Source: Buttiauxella sp965119215 (lineage in GTDB: Bacteria > Pseudomonadota > Gammaproteobacteria > Enterobacterales > Enterobacteriaceae). Taken from it: 64,000 nucleotides of DNA. Shown here in pieces: positions 1 to 9,072 of this stretch. A program made the position numbers and the translations under genes. Within the stretch, counting starts at the first letter, position 1; each line of letters begins with the position of its first letter. The notes beneath the pieces were generated by a model. The model ran no database searches. It saw only the letters and a list, made by a program, of their open reading frames with translations, and had not been told where the DNA came from. The stretch is from the NCBI GenBank assembly GCA_965119215.1, contig CBCPKK010000032.1:32700-96699 (forward strand), written 5' to 3'.

Positions 1-177
1 TTCGGTCGTAATGCCAAGACTGGATTTCAGCTCAGGAGCCAAAATACCGAGTGAGTTGCGGGTAATGTAGTTAACGGTAACGCCTAACAAGAACAGCACC
101 AGAACCCACCAACGCAGGTTGCGGATGGTGCGTTTGGCCTTAACGGCGGTAACACCTGGATTTATGCCATGACTCAT
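1..177 (-). CDS. MFS transporter, hexuronate-type (N-terminal part only)
   Basis: Only the first 59 codons are in the window; the gene runs off the left edge. The visible protein has a short basic cytoplasmic start, a hydrophobic first membrane segment (WWVLVLFLLGVTVNYI) and then the motif YITRNSLGILAPEL. This layout is typical of the anion:cation symporter branch of the major facilitator superfamily, which includes the ExuT hexuronate and galactarate/glucarate carriers. The exact substrate cannot be read from this fragment. It is divergent from the broken LacI-family gene at 475, a common arrangement for a sugar-acid permease and its local regulator. ATG at 177 is the only good start seen. 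Confidence 0.75.
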   Translation of the reverse strand, partial: MSHGINPGVTAVKAKRTIRNLRWWVLVLFLLGVTVNYITRNSLGILAPELKSSLGITTE

Positions 178-474
178 GTCGTTCTCCACGTAGAAGCATC
201 GTCTATCGGAATGTTTTCTACAGCCATATGACTGCGTAAATTTATATCTAATTGATTAATAGTTATTTTATTGGCTTCTTGCCGTGCAATGGCAGGTTCA
301 GCAGCGGCAATGGAGAGAGCGTAAAACAGTTAGAAAATGCTCAATAGCGACTTTGGTGCAAATTTTTTCATATGAAAGCGAAATACGTGCGTTTGATAAC
401 GAAAATATCAGAGATTAAGCCATACACTTTGCCATGAGAATTTTTTCATTAGCGAAATGGGCGCAGATCACAAA
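178..474. promoter_or_regulatory. Divergent intergenic region with a repeated AATTTTTTCAT motif
   Basis: This AT-rich gap between the MFS transporter and the LacI-family gene contains no gene. The sequence AATTTTTTCAT occurs at 361-371 and again at 439-449, each followed within a few bases by GCGAAAT. The first copy is also part of the perfect palindrome TTTCATATGAAA. Paired sites in a divergent promoter next to a LacI-family gene would suit operators for that regulator. This is inference only; the motif is not a classical LacI-family core with a central CG. Confidence 0.3.
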
Positions 475-1547
475 ATGAGTAAAAGGCTAAAAATCGCCGA
501 AATTGCTGCGGAAACCGGGCTCTCAATTAGCACTGTTTCACGGGTGCTGGCGGGAAAATCGAACACCAGTGAGCAGGCTCGCCAGCAGGTGCTCAATTGT
601 GCCGGGCAAAAAGGCGTGCTCGCAGGAATGGCGGCGGGGCGCATGCTACTTAACAGTTTGGTTGTTTTTGCGCCACAGCGTGCTTTTGATGAGCGATCGG
701 ACGTCTTTTATTACCGCGTTATTCAGGGGCTGAGCCAGGCGCTGTTACCGCATGAAGTTCGGCTGCGTTATTGCGCGCTCGAAGAAAACGACAGCGACGC
801 GAATATGTTCCTCAGCAAAATGAATGAAGCGGAGACAGAAGCGGCGATATTACTCGGTATCGACGATCCACATATTCACGATCTGGCGGTCGATCTCGGC
901 AAACCGTGCGTGTTGATCAACTGCCGCGATCGCAAAATGCGCCTGTCGGGTGTGGCACCGGATCATCAGTTGATTGGCGACTTTGCCGCGAGCTATTTGT
1001 TTGAGCAGGGCCATAAAGCGGTGGTGAATTTACTTTGCCTGCGCCGTTACACAATGGAACTGCGCCTGGCGGGGATACGCGATGCCTGGGATGCCAGCAA
1101 TCTGCATTTTGATGACGCGCAGCATCTGATCACCGCGCAGAGTTTTAGTGCCAAAGAGAGTGAAAAGTTAATCAGTGAGTATCTGGAAAAAACGCCGCGC
1201 CATTTGTTGCCCACCGCATTTTTGGTGGGCGGTGACTTTATGGCAGCCGGAGCGGTGAGCGCGCTGCAAAACGCAGGATTGCGCGTCCCGCATGACATCT
1301 CAGTAATGAGCATTGACGGCTTTAACCTTGCCGCCATTCACGATGTGCCCTCACTACAGTGCATGTCCCGCGCGACCAGTTAGGCGAGGAAGCGGTGCAT
1401 ATTCTCCAGCAACGTTTAATCCGCCCCGATGCACCAGTGGGGAATTTGCTGCTAAACGGCACGCTGGTGGTGCGTGATTCGGTACGCCGTATTCGCCCCA
1501 ACAAGAGCCATACGGCGGTCAGCAGCGTGGGGCTTTATGACGAGTGA
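475..1547 (+). pseudogene. LacI-family transcriptional regulator, frameshifted near the C-terminus
   Basis: The N-terminus has the LacI-type helix-turn-helix (KIAEIAAETGLSISTVSRVL), followed by a periplasmic-binding-protein-like sensor domain. The frame that begins here stops at 1383, just after DVPS. The missing end continues in another frame from about 1350 to the stop at 1547 (VHVPRDQLGEEAVHIL, then a normal C-terminal tail). Adding one C to the CCC run at 1348-1350 restores VPLTTVHVPRDQLG and a full 357-residue protein, which is the usual family length. ATG 475 is chosen because it starts directly at the HTH domain; an in-frame ATG at 457 has no better ribosome site. Its likely target is the divergent transporter. 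It could be a real mutation or a homopolymer read error. The last 13 bases overlap the end of moeB. Confidence 0.8.
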
Positions 1548-2296
1548 TTGCCACACACTTCACACTGCGGGTTTCGCTGCAGCTTCATCTCGCGGAACTG
1601 GCAGGTCATTGCATCGTACATCACGATTTTTCCGGCTGCTGGCGTGCCGTAATGCGCCAGCAGTTTAATCGCTTCCATCGCCTGCAATGAACCAATCACA
1701 CCGACCAGCGGAGCCATTACGCCAGCTTCCACACATGTCAGTGCGTTTTCGCCAAACAGACGGCTCAGGCAGCGATAGCAGGGTTCGCCATCCCGATAAG
1801 TAAAGACGCTGATTTGCCCTTCCATACGAATTGCCGCACCTGAAACCAGCGGTTTCTTCAGCCCAAAACAACACTGATTGAGCTGATTGCGAATGGCTAC
1901 GTTATCGGTGCAATCCATCACCAAATCGTGACGGGCAATCAACTCCAACAGTTGCGCTTCGTCTAACAGTGCATTGACCGTTTCTAACTGAATATGGGGA
2001 TTGATTGCCGCAAGCGCATCTTTTGCAGAGTCGACTTTCGGCTGGCCTATTGTGGCATCACGATGCAGCGTCTGGCGTTGCAAATTGGACAGCGCCACGG
2101 TGTCAAAATCCAGCAGCGTCAGGTGGCCGACACCCGCAGCAGCCAGATACGGCGCGGCTGCACATCCCAGACCGCCAAGCCCAACAATCAATACCCGTGC
2201 CGCTTTCAACGCTTCCTGCCCGTCAAAATCAAAACCGCGCAGAATAATCTGGCGGTTGTAGCGCAGCATTTCCTGATCGCTTAGTTCAGCGGCCAT
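1535..2296 (-). CDS. moeB: Molybdopterin-synthase adenylyltransferase MoeB
   Basis: MoeB activates the small subunit of molybdopterin synthase (MoaD) by adenylating its C-terminal glycine, allowing sulfur transfer during molybdenum cofactor synthesis in the cytoplasm. The 253-residue protein has the E1-like nucleotide-binding loop GLGGLGCAAAPYLAAAG near residue 40. It also has a zinc site made of two Cys pairs, CYRC near residue 170 and CEVC near the end. Length matches E. coli MoeB (249). It is the second gene of a moeA-moeB operon, with only two bases between the moeA stop and this ATG, so translational coupling is likely. Its product would serve the molybdenum hydroxylase encoded at 33333-36673. 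Confidence 0.97.
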   Translation of the reverse strand: MAAELSDQEMLRYNRQIILRGFDFDGQEALKAARVLIVGLGGLGCAAAPYLAAAGVGHLTLLDFDTVALSNLQRQTLHRDATIGQPKVDSAKDALAAINPHIQLETVNALLDEAQLLELIARHDLVMDCTDNVAIRNQLNQCCFGLKKPLVSGAAIRMEGQISVFTYRDGEPCYRCLSRLFGENALTCVEAGVMAPLVGVIGSLQAMEAIKLLAHYGTPAAGKIVMYDAMTCQFREMKLQRNPQCEVCGNHSS

Positions 2297-2298
2297 GG

Positions 2299-3531
2299 TT
2301 AGCCCCCAAACAAATGATTGAACGGTTCGATTTCAACCCAGTCACCCGCTTCAACATTGCCGCGCTCACGCTCCAGCACGATAAAACAGTTAGCCTGGCT
2401 GAATGAGCTGAAAATATGCGAACCCTGATGCCCGGTGCTCACCACTTCGAGCTGCCCGTCAGCACCGGTACGCATAATTCCACGCTGGAAATCGAGACGA
2501 CCCGGCGATTTTTTTAATCTGCCGACGGTACGTGCTCGCTGGCGTGGTGGCAGAGCGTTACCTTGTTGTCCGCTTAATTTGGCTAACAGCGGCTGAACGA
2601 GTTGATAGAAAGTCAGCGCCGCAGAAACCGGATTGCCCGGCAGGCCGCAGAACCAGCTATTTTTCAGGCGACCGAAAGCAAAAGGTTTGCCCGGCTTAAT
2701 CGCCAGTTTCCAGAAACCGACTTCGCCCAACTCTTCGAGCAATTGTTTGGTGTAATCCGCTTCACCAACGGAAACCCCGCCGCTGCTGATTACTACATCT
2801 GCCCGGCTATCGGCTTCAATAAACGCCGCGCGTAGGGCTTCTGGGTCGTCACGGATTATCCCTAAATCGATAACGTCGCAGCCCAGTTGCTCAAGCATGA
2901 TGTGAACCGCAAGGCGGTTGGTGTCATAGATTTGGCCTTCGCCTAGCGGCAGGCCTGGGAGTTGCAATTCATCGCCAGTTGAGAATACCGCAGCGCGAAC
3001 CTTACGGAACACAGCGACTTCCGGAATGCCCAATGAGGCAATCAGGGGTAATTCCGCCGCGCTCAGTTTCTTGCCCGCCGGTAACACGCTCGCGCCCTGG
3101 CGAATATCTTCCCCACGCAGGCGAACGTTTTGCCCGTTTTTAACTTCCTCGTTAAAACGCACGCCGCTTTCGGTCACGGTGGCTTCTTCTTGCATCACAA
3201 CCGCGTCAGTTCCCTGCGGCACCGGCGCACCGGTCATAATTCTGATGCAGGTCCCTTCGGGCCACACATCCGCAAAAGGTTGCCCGGCAAACGCTTTTCC
3301 CGCCACGGGCAACGCCGTGCCCAATGCCAAATCTTTCAGGCGTACCGCGTAACCGTCCATCGCTGAGTTATCAAAACCTGGCACATCCAAAGGCGAAGTG
3401 ACAGGGTGCGACGTAATGCGCCCGGCAGCCTGTAGCAAAGGGATGGACTCAGATTCGGTGACAGGAACAATTCGCGACAACATCTGTTCCATTGCGGTTT
3501 CAAGGGGGATAAGCCCGGCGGTAAATTCCAT
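2299..3531 (-). CDS. moeA: Molybdopterin molybdenumtransferase MoeA
   Basis: MoeA inserts molybdate into adenylated molybdopterin, giving active molybdenum cofactor. The protein has 410 residues (411 in E. coli) and shows the family signatures: FDNSAMDGYAVR near the N-terminus, the molybdopterin-binding stretch ISSGGVSVGEADYTK near residue 250, and GLPGNPVSAALTFYQLV near residue 295. It is first in the moeA-moeB operon. It is divergent from iaaA, as in E. coli, with about 210 bases between the two starts holding both promoters. Confidence 0.97.
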   Translation of the reverse strand: MEFTAGLIPLETAMEQMLSRIVPVTESESIPLLQAAGRITSHPVTSPLDVPGFDNSAMDGYAVRLKDLALGTALPVAGKAFAGQPFADVWPEGTCIRIMTGAPVPQGTDAVVMQEEATVTESGVRFNEEVKNGQNVRLRGEDIRQGASVLPAGKKLSAAELPLIASLGIPEVAVFRKVRAAVFSTGDELQLPGLPLGEGQIYDTNRLAVHIMLEQLGCDVIDLGIIRDDPEALRAAFIEADSRADVVISSGGVSVGEADYTKQLLEELGEVGFWKLAIKPGKPFAFGRLKNSWFCGLPGNPVSAALTFYQLVQPLLAKLSGQQGNALPPRQRARTVGRLKKSPGRLDFQRGIMRTGADGQLEVVSTGHQGSHIFSSFSQANCFIVLERERGNVEAGDWVEIEPFNHLFGG

Positions 3532-3744
3532 GAAAAGCTCCTGCGGCGCGGGAAAAATATGTCGGACATTATGGCAGATAAACAGTGTGGGCTGAATGTC
3601 CCATTAGGAGTAATCCAAAGTGCCATTTCTCTTTACATCACATTTACATCTTTCTATATTCGAAAATCGTCTCAAGCCGGTTCAACGAATCTGATATTTA
3701 TAGAGAAAATGAAAACCGGATAACCATGACAGGGCTACGTCGAC

Positions 3745-4698
3745 ATGAGCAAAGCAGTAATCGCTATTCACGGTGGCGCGGGAGCCATCACCCGTGCGCA
3801 ACTCAGCCCCGAAAAAGAGCTGCTTTACATCAAAGCGTTATCGGAAATCGTTGAGGCAGGCCAGGCGCTGCTCGAAGCCGGTGGCAGCGCGCTGGATGCG
3901 GTTACCGAAGCGGTGCGCATGCTCGAAGAATGCCCGCTGTTCAACGCCGGAATCGGTGCGGTGTTTACCCACGACGGCACCCACGAACTGGATGCCTGCA
4001 TCATGGACGGCAACACCCTTGAAGCGGGGGCCGTGGCGGGCGTTAGCCATATTCGCAATCCCATTCTGGCTGCACGTCAGGTTCTGGAACATAGCCCGCA
4101 TGTTTTGCTAATTGGCCGTGGTGCGGAAAATTTTGCCGGGCAGCAAGGGCTTGAGCCGGTATCACCGGACATCTTCTTTACTCAGGAACGTTGGGACCAA
4201 CTGCAACGCGCCAGGGCGAATCAACAAATGGTGCTGGATCATGATGGTGGTGAACCCATTAATCCGGACACCAAATTTGGCACGGTCGGAGCTGTCGCGC
4301 TCGACCAACATGGCAATCTGGCCGCTGCAACCTCCACTGGCGGCATGACCAACAAAATGCCTGGCCGAGTCGGTGACTCCCCAATTATTGGCGCAGGTTG
4401 CTATGCCAATAATGCCAATGTCGCGGTGTCTTGTACCGGAACCGGTGAAGTGTTTATGAAAACGCTTGCGGCCTACGACATTGCGGCACTGATGGAATAT
4501 GGCGGGCTCAGCCTGCATCAGGCGAGTGAACGCGTGGTGATGGAAAAACTTCCGGTGCTGCAAGGCAGCGGCGGGGTGATTGCCGTTGACCGCGAAGGCA
4601 ACGTAGCATTGCCATTTAACAGCGAAGGGATGTACCGCGGCTACGGTTATGTCGGTGATGCCCCGAGCGTCGGAATTTATCGCAGCCAGGAGCATTGA
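3745..4698 (+). CDS. iaaA: Isoaspartyl peptidase / L-asparaginase (plant-type)
   Basis: This is an N-terminal nucleophile hydrolase that cleaves isoaspartyl dipeptides and L-asparagine. The 317-residue precursor cuts itself between Gly179 and Thr180 in KFGTVGAVALD; the freed Thr180 is the catalytic nucleophile. The substrate-binding stretches GGMTNKMPGRVGDSPIIGAG and CTGTGE follow. The N-terminal IAIHGGAGAI motif is also typical. The gene is first in an iaaA-gsiABCD operon: its TGA overlaps the gsiA ATG by one base. The same order occurs in E. coli, where the enzyme is encoded with the glutathione importer. ATG 3745 fits the family N-terminus, although the ribosome site is weak. Confidence 0.96.
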   Translation: MSKAVIAIHGGAGAITRAQLSPEKELLYIKALSEIVEAGQALLEAGGSALDAVTEAVRMLEECPLFNAGIGAVFTHDGTHELDACIMDGNTLEAGAVAGVSHIRNPILAARQVLEHSPHVLLIGRGAENFAGQQGLEPVSPDIFFTQERWDQLQRARANQQMVLDHDGGEPINPDTKFGTVGAVALDQHGNLAAATSTGGMTNKMPGRVGDSPIIGAGCYANNANVAVSCTGTGEVFMKTLAAYDIAALMEYGGLSLHQASERVVMEKLPVLQGSGGVIAVDREGNVALPFNSEGMYRGYGYVGDAPSVGIYRSQEH

Positions 4699-6548
4699 TG
4701 CCCCACAGTCACGAACTGCCCGATGACGAAGTGCTGTCTGTAAGCGCACTGAACGTGAGTTTCCGCCAGGAGAAGGTCGACACCCAGGCGGTGTCTGACC
4801 TGTCGTTTACGCTAAAACGCGGCGAGACACTGGCGATTGTCGGGGAGTCGGGCTCGGGGAAATCGGTCACGGCTTTGGCGTTGATGCGCCTGCTGGAAAA
4901 ATCTGCCAGTTCAGTCAGCAGCGATAAAATCTTGCTGCGCCGCCGTAATGACCAGGTGATTGAACCGGCAACGCTGAGTTCATCGCAAATGCGCCACGTA
5001 CGTGGTGCCGATATTGCGATGATCTTCCAGGAACCGATGACGTCGCTAAACCCGGTGTTTCCGATAGGTGAGCAAATTGCCGAATCTATCCGCTTGCATC
5101 AAGGTTTGGGTAAAAGTGAGGCAATGGAAGAAGCGCGTCGTATGCTCGAGCGGGTGCGCATTCCAGAAGCGAAAGCTATTTTAGGGCGTTATCCGCATCA
5201 GCTTTCAGGCGGTATGCGCCAGCGCGTGATGATTGCGATGGCGCTGTCTTGCCGTCCGGCGGTACTGATTGCCGATGAACCGACCACTGCGCTGGATGTC
5301 ACCATTCAGGCACAAATCCTCCAGCTCATTCGCGTGCTGCAAGATGAAATGCAAATGGGCGTGATTTTTATCACCCATGATATGGGCGTGGTGGCAGACA
5401 TTGCCGACCGGGTGCTGGTGATGTATCGCGGCAAGGCCGTTGAAACCGGCACCGTGGAGCAAATTTTCCGCGCGCCTGTTCATCCTTATACCAAAACACT
5501 TCTCGCCGCTGTGCCGCGCCTGGGCGCGATGAATGGCCGTGATTTGCCGTGCAAGTTCCCACTGATTAACCCAGACAATCCGCATAATCCTGAACCTGAA
5601 ACCGAGCAAGACACCATTGCGCCTGGTTCAACGCCCGTGCTGCAAGTCCGTGATTTAGTGACGCGTTTTGACATTCGCAGCGGCATTTTCAACCGTGTCA
5701 CCAGTCGCGTTCATGCGGTTGAGAACGTGAGTTTTGATTTGTGGCCTGGCGAAACGCTGGGGCTGGTTGGCGAGTCGGGGAGTGGTAAATCCACCACCGG
5801 GCGCGCGCTGCTGCGGCTGGTAGAAACCCAGGGCGGTAGCATTCACTTCAACGGCCAGCGCATCGACACACTCTCAAATGCGGATATGCAGCATGTTCGC
5901 AAAGACATCCAGTTTATCTTCCAGGACCCGTACGCCTCGCTCGACCCGCGTTTGACCGTCGGCTATTCGATTATGGAACCGCTGCTGGTACACAACGTGA
6001 TGCCCAAAGAGCAGGCGCAGCAACGCGTGGCCTGGTTACTTGAGCGAGTCGGCCTGTTGCCCGAACACGCCTGGCGTTACCCGCATGAGTTTTCAGGTGG
6101 GCAGCGGCAGCGTATCTGCATCGCCCGCGCGCTGGCACTCAATCCAAAAGTGGTGATTGCCGATGAGTCCGTCTCGGCGCTGGACGTTTCGATTCGTGCG
6201 CAAATCATCAACTTATTGCTCGATCTACAGCGTGAGTTTGGCATTGCCTTTTTGTTTATTTCACACGATATGGCGGTGGTGGAGCGCATTTGTCACCGCG
6301 TGGCGGTGATGTATCTCGGGCAAATTGTCGAAATTGGCCCGCGTCGTGCGGTATTTGAAAATCCGCAGCACCCTTATACCCGTAAATTAATGGCGGCTGT
6401 TCCGGTTGCAGACCCGGCGCATCGCCGCCCAAGACCTGTTTTGCTTTCTGATGAAATCCCCAGTACCACGCATAAGCTGGGATATGAACCGCATGTTGCA
6501 ACGCTTGTGAATGTCGGGCCAGGGCACTTTGTTGCCCGGTCACAATAA
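4698..6548 (+). CDS. gsiA: Glutathione ABC transporter, ATP-binding protein GsiA
   Basis: GsiA powers uptake of glutathione across the inner membrane. It is a tandem ATPase with two ABC domains in one chain. Both halves have Walker A GESGSGKS and a signature (LSGGMRQRV in the first, FSGGQRQRI in the second). Walker B regions are VLIADEPTTALD and VVIADESVSALD. Each half ends with the oligopeptide-type C-terminal extension (HPYTK and HPYTR). Length is 616 residues against 623 in E. coli. The ATG overlaps the iaaA stop (TGATG). A TTG one codon upstream is also open, but the ATG is preferred. Confidence 0.96.
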   Translation: MPHSHELPDDEVLSVSALNVSFRQEKVDTQAVSDLSFTLKRGETLAIVGESGSGKSVTALALMRLLEKSASSVSSDKILLRRRNDQVIEPATLSSSQMRHVRGADIAMIFQEPMTSLNPVFPIGEQIAESIRLHQGLGKSEAMEEARRMLERVRIPEAKAILGRYPHQLSGGMRQRVMIAMALSCRPAVLIADEPTTALDVTIQAQILQLIRVLQDEMQMGVIFITHDMGVVADIADRVLVMYRGKAVETGTVEQIFRAPVHPYTKTLLAAVPRLGAMNGRDLPCKFPLINPDNPHNPEPETEQDTIAPGSTPVLQVRDLVTRFDIRSGIFNRVTSRVHAVENVSFDLWPGETLGLVGESGSGKSTTGRALLRLVETQGGSIHFNGQRIDTLSNADMQHVRKDIQFIFQDPYASLDPRLTVGYSIMEPLLVHNVMPKEQAQQRVAWLLERVGLLPEHAWRYPHEFSGGQRQRICIARALALNPKVVIADESVSALDVSIRAQIINLLLDLQREFGIAFLFISHDMAVVERICHRVAVMYLGQIVEIGPRRAVFENPQHPYTRKLMAAVPVADPAHRRPRPVLLSDEIPSTTHKLGYEPHVATLVNVGPGHFVARSQ

Positions 6549-6564
6549 AAATCAGGAGAACACA

Positions 6565-8103
6565 ATGACCGTATTTGAAAGTAAAAAGTGGCTATTGGCT
6601 GCGGGGCTTGCGACCAGCGTCATTGCCGCCCCGGCATTTGCTGCAAAAGATGTTGTCGTCGCCGTCGCATCCAACTTCACCACGCTTGACCCGTATGATG
6701 CGAACGACACCCTTTCACAGGCAGTGGCGAAGTCGTTTTATCAGGGGCTATTTGGCCTGGATAAAGAGATGAAGCTGCAAAATGTGCTGGCAGAAAGCTA
6801 CACCGTTTCTGACGACGGACTGGTTTACACCATAAAATTGCACCCTGGCGTTAAATTCCAGGACGGCACCGACTTCAACGCCGAGGCGGTGAAGGTCAAC
6901 CTGGATCGCGCCAGCAATCCTGAAAATCACCTCAAGCGCTATAACCTGTACAAGGCGATTGCTAAAACCGAAGCGGTTGACGCCAACACGGTAAAAATCA
7001 CGCTGAAACAGCCGTTCTCCGCATTTATCAATATTCTGGCCCACCCGGCAACGGCGATGATTTCCCCGGCAGCGCTGAAAAAATACGGCAAAGAGATTGG
7101 CTTCCATCCGGTCGGCACTGGCCCGTATCAGCTGGAAACCTGGAACCAGACCGACTTTGTGAAAGTGAAGAAATTCGACGGTTACTGGAAGCAGGGCCTG
7201 CCTAAACTGGATTCCATCACCTGGCGTCCGGTGGTGGATAACAACACCCGTGCGGCCATGCTACAAACCGGCGAAGCGCAGTTTGCGTTCCCGATCCCTT
7301 ACGAGCAGGCCGGTGTGCTTGAGAAAAACGACAAGCTGGAACTGGTGGCCTCGCCGTCCATCATGCAGCGCTATCTCAGCATGAATGTGACGCAAAAGCC
7401 GTTTGATAACCCGAAAGTGCGTGAAGCCATCAACTACGCAATTAACCGCCAGGCGCTGGTGAAAGTGGCATTTTCCGGTTATGCGACACCAGCCGAAGGG
7501 GTTGTGCCGCCATCTATCGACTTCGCACAAAAATACAAACCCTGGCCGTACGATCCGGCGAAAGCTCGTGAATTGCTGAAAGAAGCGGGTTACCCGAATG
7601 GTTTTGAAACCACGTTGTGGTCATCGCATAACCACAGCACCGCGCAGAAAGTTTTGCAGTTCACTCAGCAGCAACTGGCGCAGGTCGGGATTAAAGTGAA
7701 AGTCACGGCGATGGATGCCGGGCAGCGTGCCGCAGAAGTGGAAGCCAAAGGGCAAAAAGAAAGCGGCGTAAGAATGTTCTACACCGGCTGGTCGGCATCA
7801 ACAGGCGAAGCGGATTGGGCGTTGTCGCCGCTGTTTGCATCATCCAACTGGCCGCCAACGCTGTTCAACACCGCGTTCTACAGCAATCCGCAGGTCGATA
7901 AAGACCTGGTGGAAGCGCTGAAAACCACGAATCGCGATGAGAAAGCGAAACTGTACAAAGACGCGCAGGACACCATCTGGAAAGAATCCCCGTGGGTGCC
8001 GCTGGTGGTCGAAAAACTGGTTTCCGCGCACAGCAAAAACCTCAGCGGTTTTTATGTGATGCCGGATACCGGGTTTAGTTTTGATGACGCGGATTTGAAA
8101 TAA
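6565..8103 (+). CDS. gsiB: Glutathione-binding periplasmic protein GsiB
   Basis: GsiB is the periplasmic solute-binding component that captures glutathione for GsiCD-GsiA. It has a classical signal peptide ending AAPAFA before AKDVVVAV, then a family-5 extracellular solute-binding domain (oligopeptide/nickel type). The 512-residue length equals that of E. coli GsiB. ATG 6565 was chosen over an in-frame upstream start at 6511 because AGGAG lies eight bases before it and the signal peptide begins there. It follows gsiA after 16 bases. A strong hairpin follows the gene. Confidence 0.96.
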   Translation: MTVFESKKWLLAAGLATSVIAAPAFAAKDVVVAVASNFTTLDPYDANDTLSQAVAKSFYQGLFGLDKEMKLQNVLAESYTVSDDGLVYTIKLHPGVKFQDGTDFNAEAVKVNLDRASNPENHLKRYNLYKAIAKTEAVDANTVKITLKQPFSAFINILAHPATAMISPAALKKYGKEIGFHPVGTGPYQLETWNQTDFVKVKKFDGYWKQGLPKLDSITWRPVVDNNTRAAMLQTGEAQFAFPIPYEQAGVLEKNDKLELVASPSIMQRYLSMNVTQKPFDNPKVREAINYAINRQALVKVAFSGYATPAEGVVPPSIDFAQKYKPWPYDPAKARELLKEAGYPNGFETTLWSSHNHSTAQKVLQFTQQQLAQVGIKVKVTAMDAGQRAAEVEAKGQKESGVRMFYTGWSASTGEADWALSPLFASSNWPPTLFNTAFYSNPQVDKDLVEALKTTNRDEKAKLYKDAQDTIWKESPWVPLVVEKLVSAHSKNLSGFYVMPDTGFSFDDADLK

Positions 8104-8111
8104 GTGGGCCG

Positions 8112-8134
8112 TTGCCGCGCATGATGCGCGGCAA
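8112..8134 (+). repeat. Intercistronic hairpin between gsiB and gsiC
   Basis: A perfect 10-bp stem, TTGCCGCGCA paired with TGCGCGGCAA around a three-base loop, lies between the binding-protein gene and the permease genes. There is no T-run, so it is not an intrinsic terminator. Hairpins at this place in ABC operons often protect the upstream message from 3' decay and so raise the amount of binding protein; that role is inferred here. Confidence 0.6.
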
Positions 8135-8149
8135 TTCGCCGGAGACGAC

Positions 8150-9070
8150 ATGTTTAACTATTTCTTGAAACGCCTACTCGGTCTAATCCCGACACTGCTT
8201 ATCGTGGCAGTGCTGGTGTTTTTGTTCGTCCATATGTTGCCTGGCGACCCAGCGCGGTTGATTGCCGGGCCGGAAGCCGATGCCAGCGTTATCGACATGG
8301 TGCGCAAACAACTGGGGCTGGATTTACCGCTGTGGCAGCAGTTTTTGCATTTTATCAGCAACGTGGTGCAGGGCGACTTCGGCACCTCGATGGTGTCACG
8401 TCGTCCGGTTTCTGAAGAAATCGCCAGCCGCTTTATGCCTACGTTGTGGCTGACGCTGACCAGCATGATTTGGGCGGTGATCTTCGGCCTGTTCACCGGA
8501 ATCATTTCCGCAGTCTGGCGCAACCGCTGGCCGGACAGACTAAGCATGACGATTGCCGTTTCCGGTATCTCTTTCCCGGCGTTTGCGTTGGGGATGTTGC
8601 TGATGCAGGTTTTCTCCGTGGAACTGGGCTGGCTGCCGACTGTAGGCGCTGATACCTGGCAACATTACATCTTACCGTCCATCACGCTTGGTGCGGCTGT
8701 AGCGGCGGTGATGGCGCGGTTTACGCGCGCCTCGTTCGTTGATGTGCTGCAAGAAGATTACATGCGCACCGCTCGCGCTAAAGGGGTCAGCGAAACGCTG
8801 ATAGTGATAAAACACGGGCTGCGCAACGCGATGATCCCCGTGATCACCATGATGGGCTTGCAGTTCGGGTTTTTACTCGGCGGATCAATTGTCGTCGAAA
8901 AGGTATTTAACTGGCCGGGGCTTGGGCGCTTGCTGGTGGATTCAGTGGAAATGCGTGACTACCCCGTTATTCAGGCGGAAGTCCTGCTTTTCTCGCTGGA
9001 ATTTATTGTTATCAACTTAGTGGTGGATTTGCTGTATGCCGCCATTAACCCGGCCATCAGGTACAAGTAA
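8150..9070 (+). CDS. gsiC: Glutathione ABC transporter permease GsiC
   Basis: GsiC is one of the two inner-membrane permeases of the glutathione importer. The 306-residue protein begins with a membrane segment (RLLGLIPTLLIVAVLVFLFVH) and has the GDPAR motif typical of the DppB/OppB permease family. The EAA-type cytoplasmic loop (TARAKGVSETLIVIKHGLRNAMIPV), which docks on the ATPase, lies near residue 210. Length equals E. coli GsiC. It is separated from gsiD by two bases. Confidence 0.96.
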   Translation: MFNYFLKRLLGLIPTLLIVAVLVFLFVHMLPGDPARLIAGPEADASVIDMVRKQLGLDLPLWQQFLHFISNVVQGDFGTSMVSRRPVSEEIASRFMPTLWLTLTSMIWAVIFGLFTGIISAVWRNRWPDRLSMTIAVSGISFPAFALGMLLMQVFSVELGWLPTVGADTWQHYILPSITLGAAVAAVMARFTRASFVDVLQEDYMRTARAKGVSETLIVIKHGLRNAMIPVITMMGLQFGFLLGGSIVVEKVFNWPGLGRLLVDSVEMRDYPVIQAEVLLFSLEFIVINLVVDLLYAAINPAIRYK

Positions 9071-9072
9071 GG

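Noticed and set aside
3564..3601. Inverted repeat GGACATT ... AATGTCC upstream of moeA
   Set aside because: Seven-base arms 24 bases apart are expected by chance in a window of this size, and the sequence matches no regulator known to me for moeA.
4162..4749. Open frame of 195 codons on the minus strand across iaaA
   Set aside because: Antisense to a strongly conserved gene with all catalytic motifs; no family resemblance and no ribosome site.
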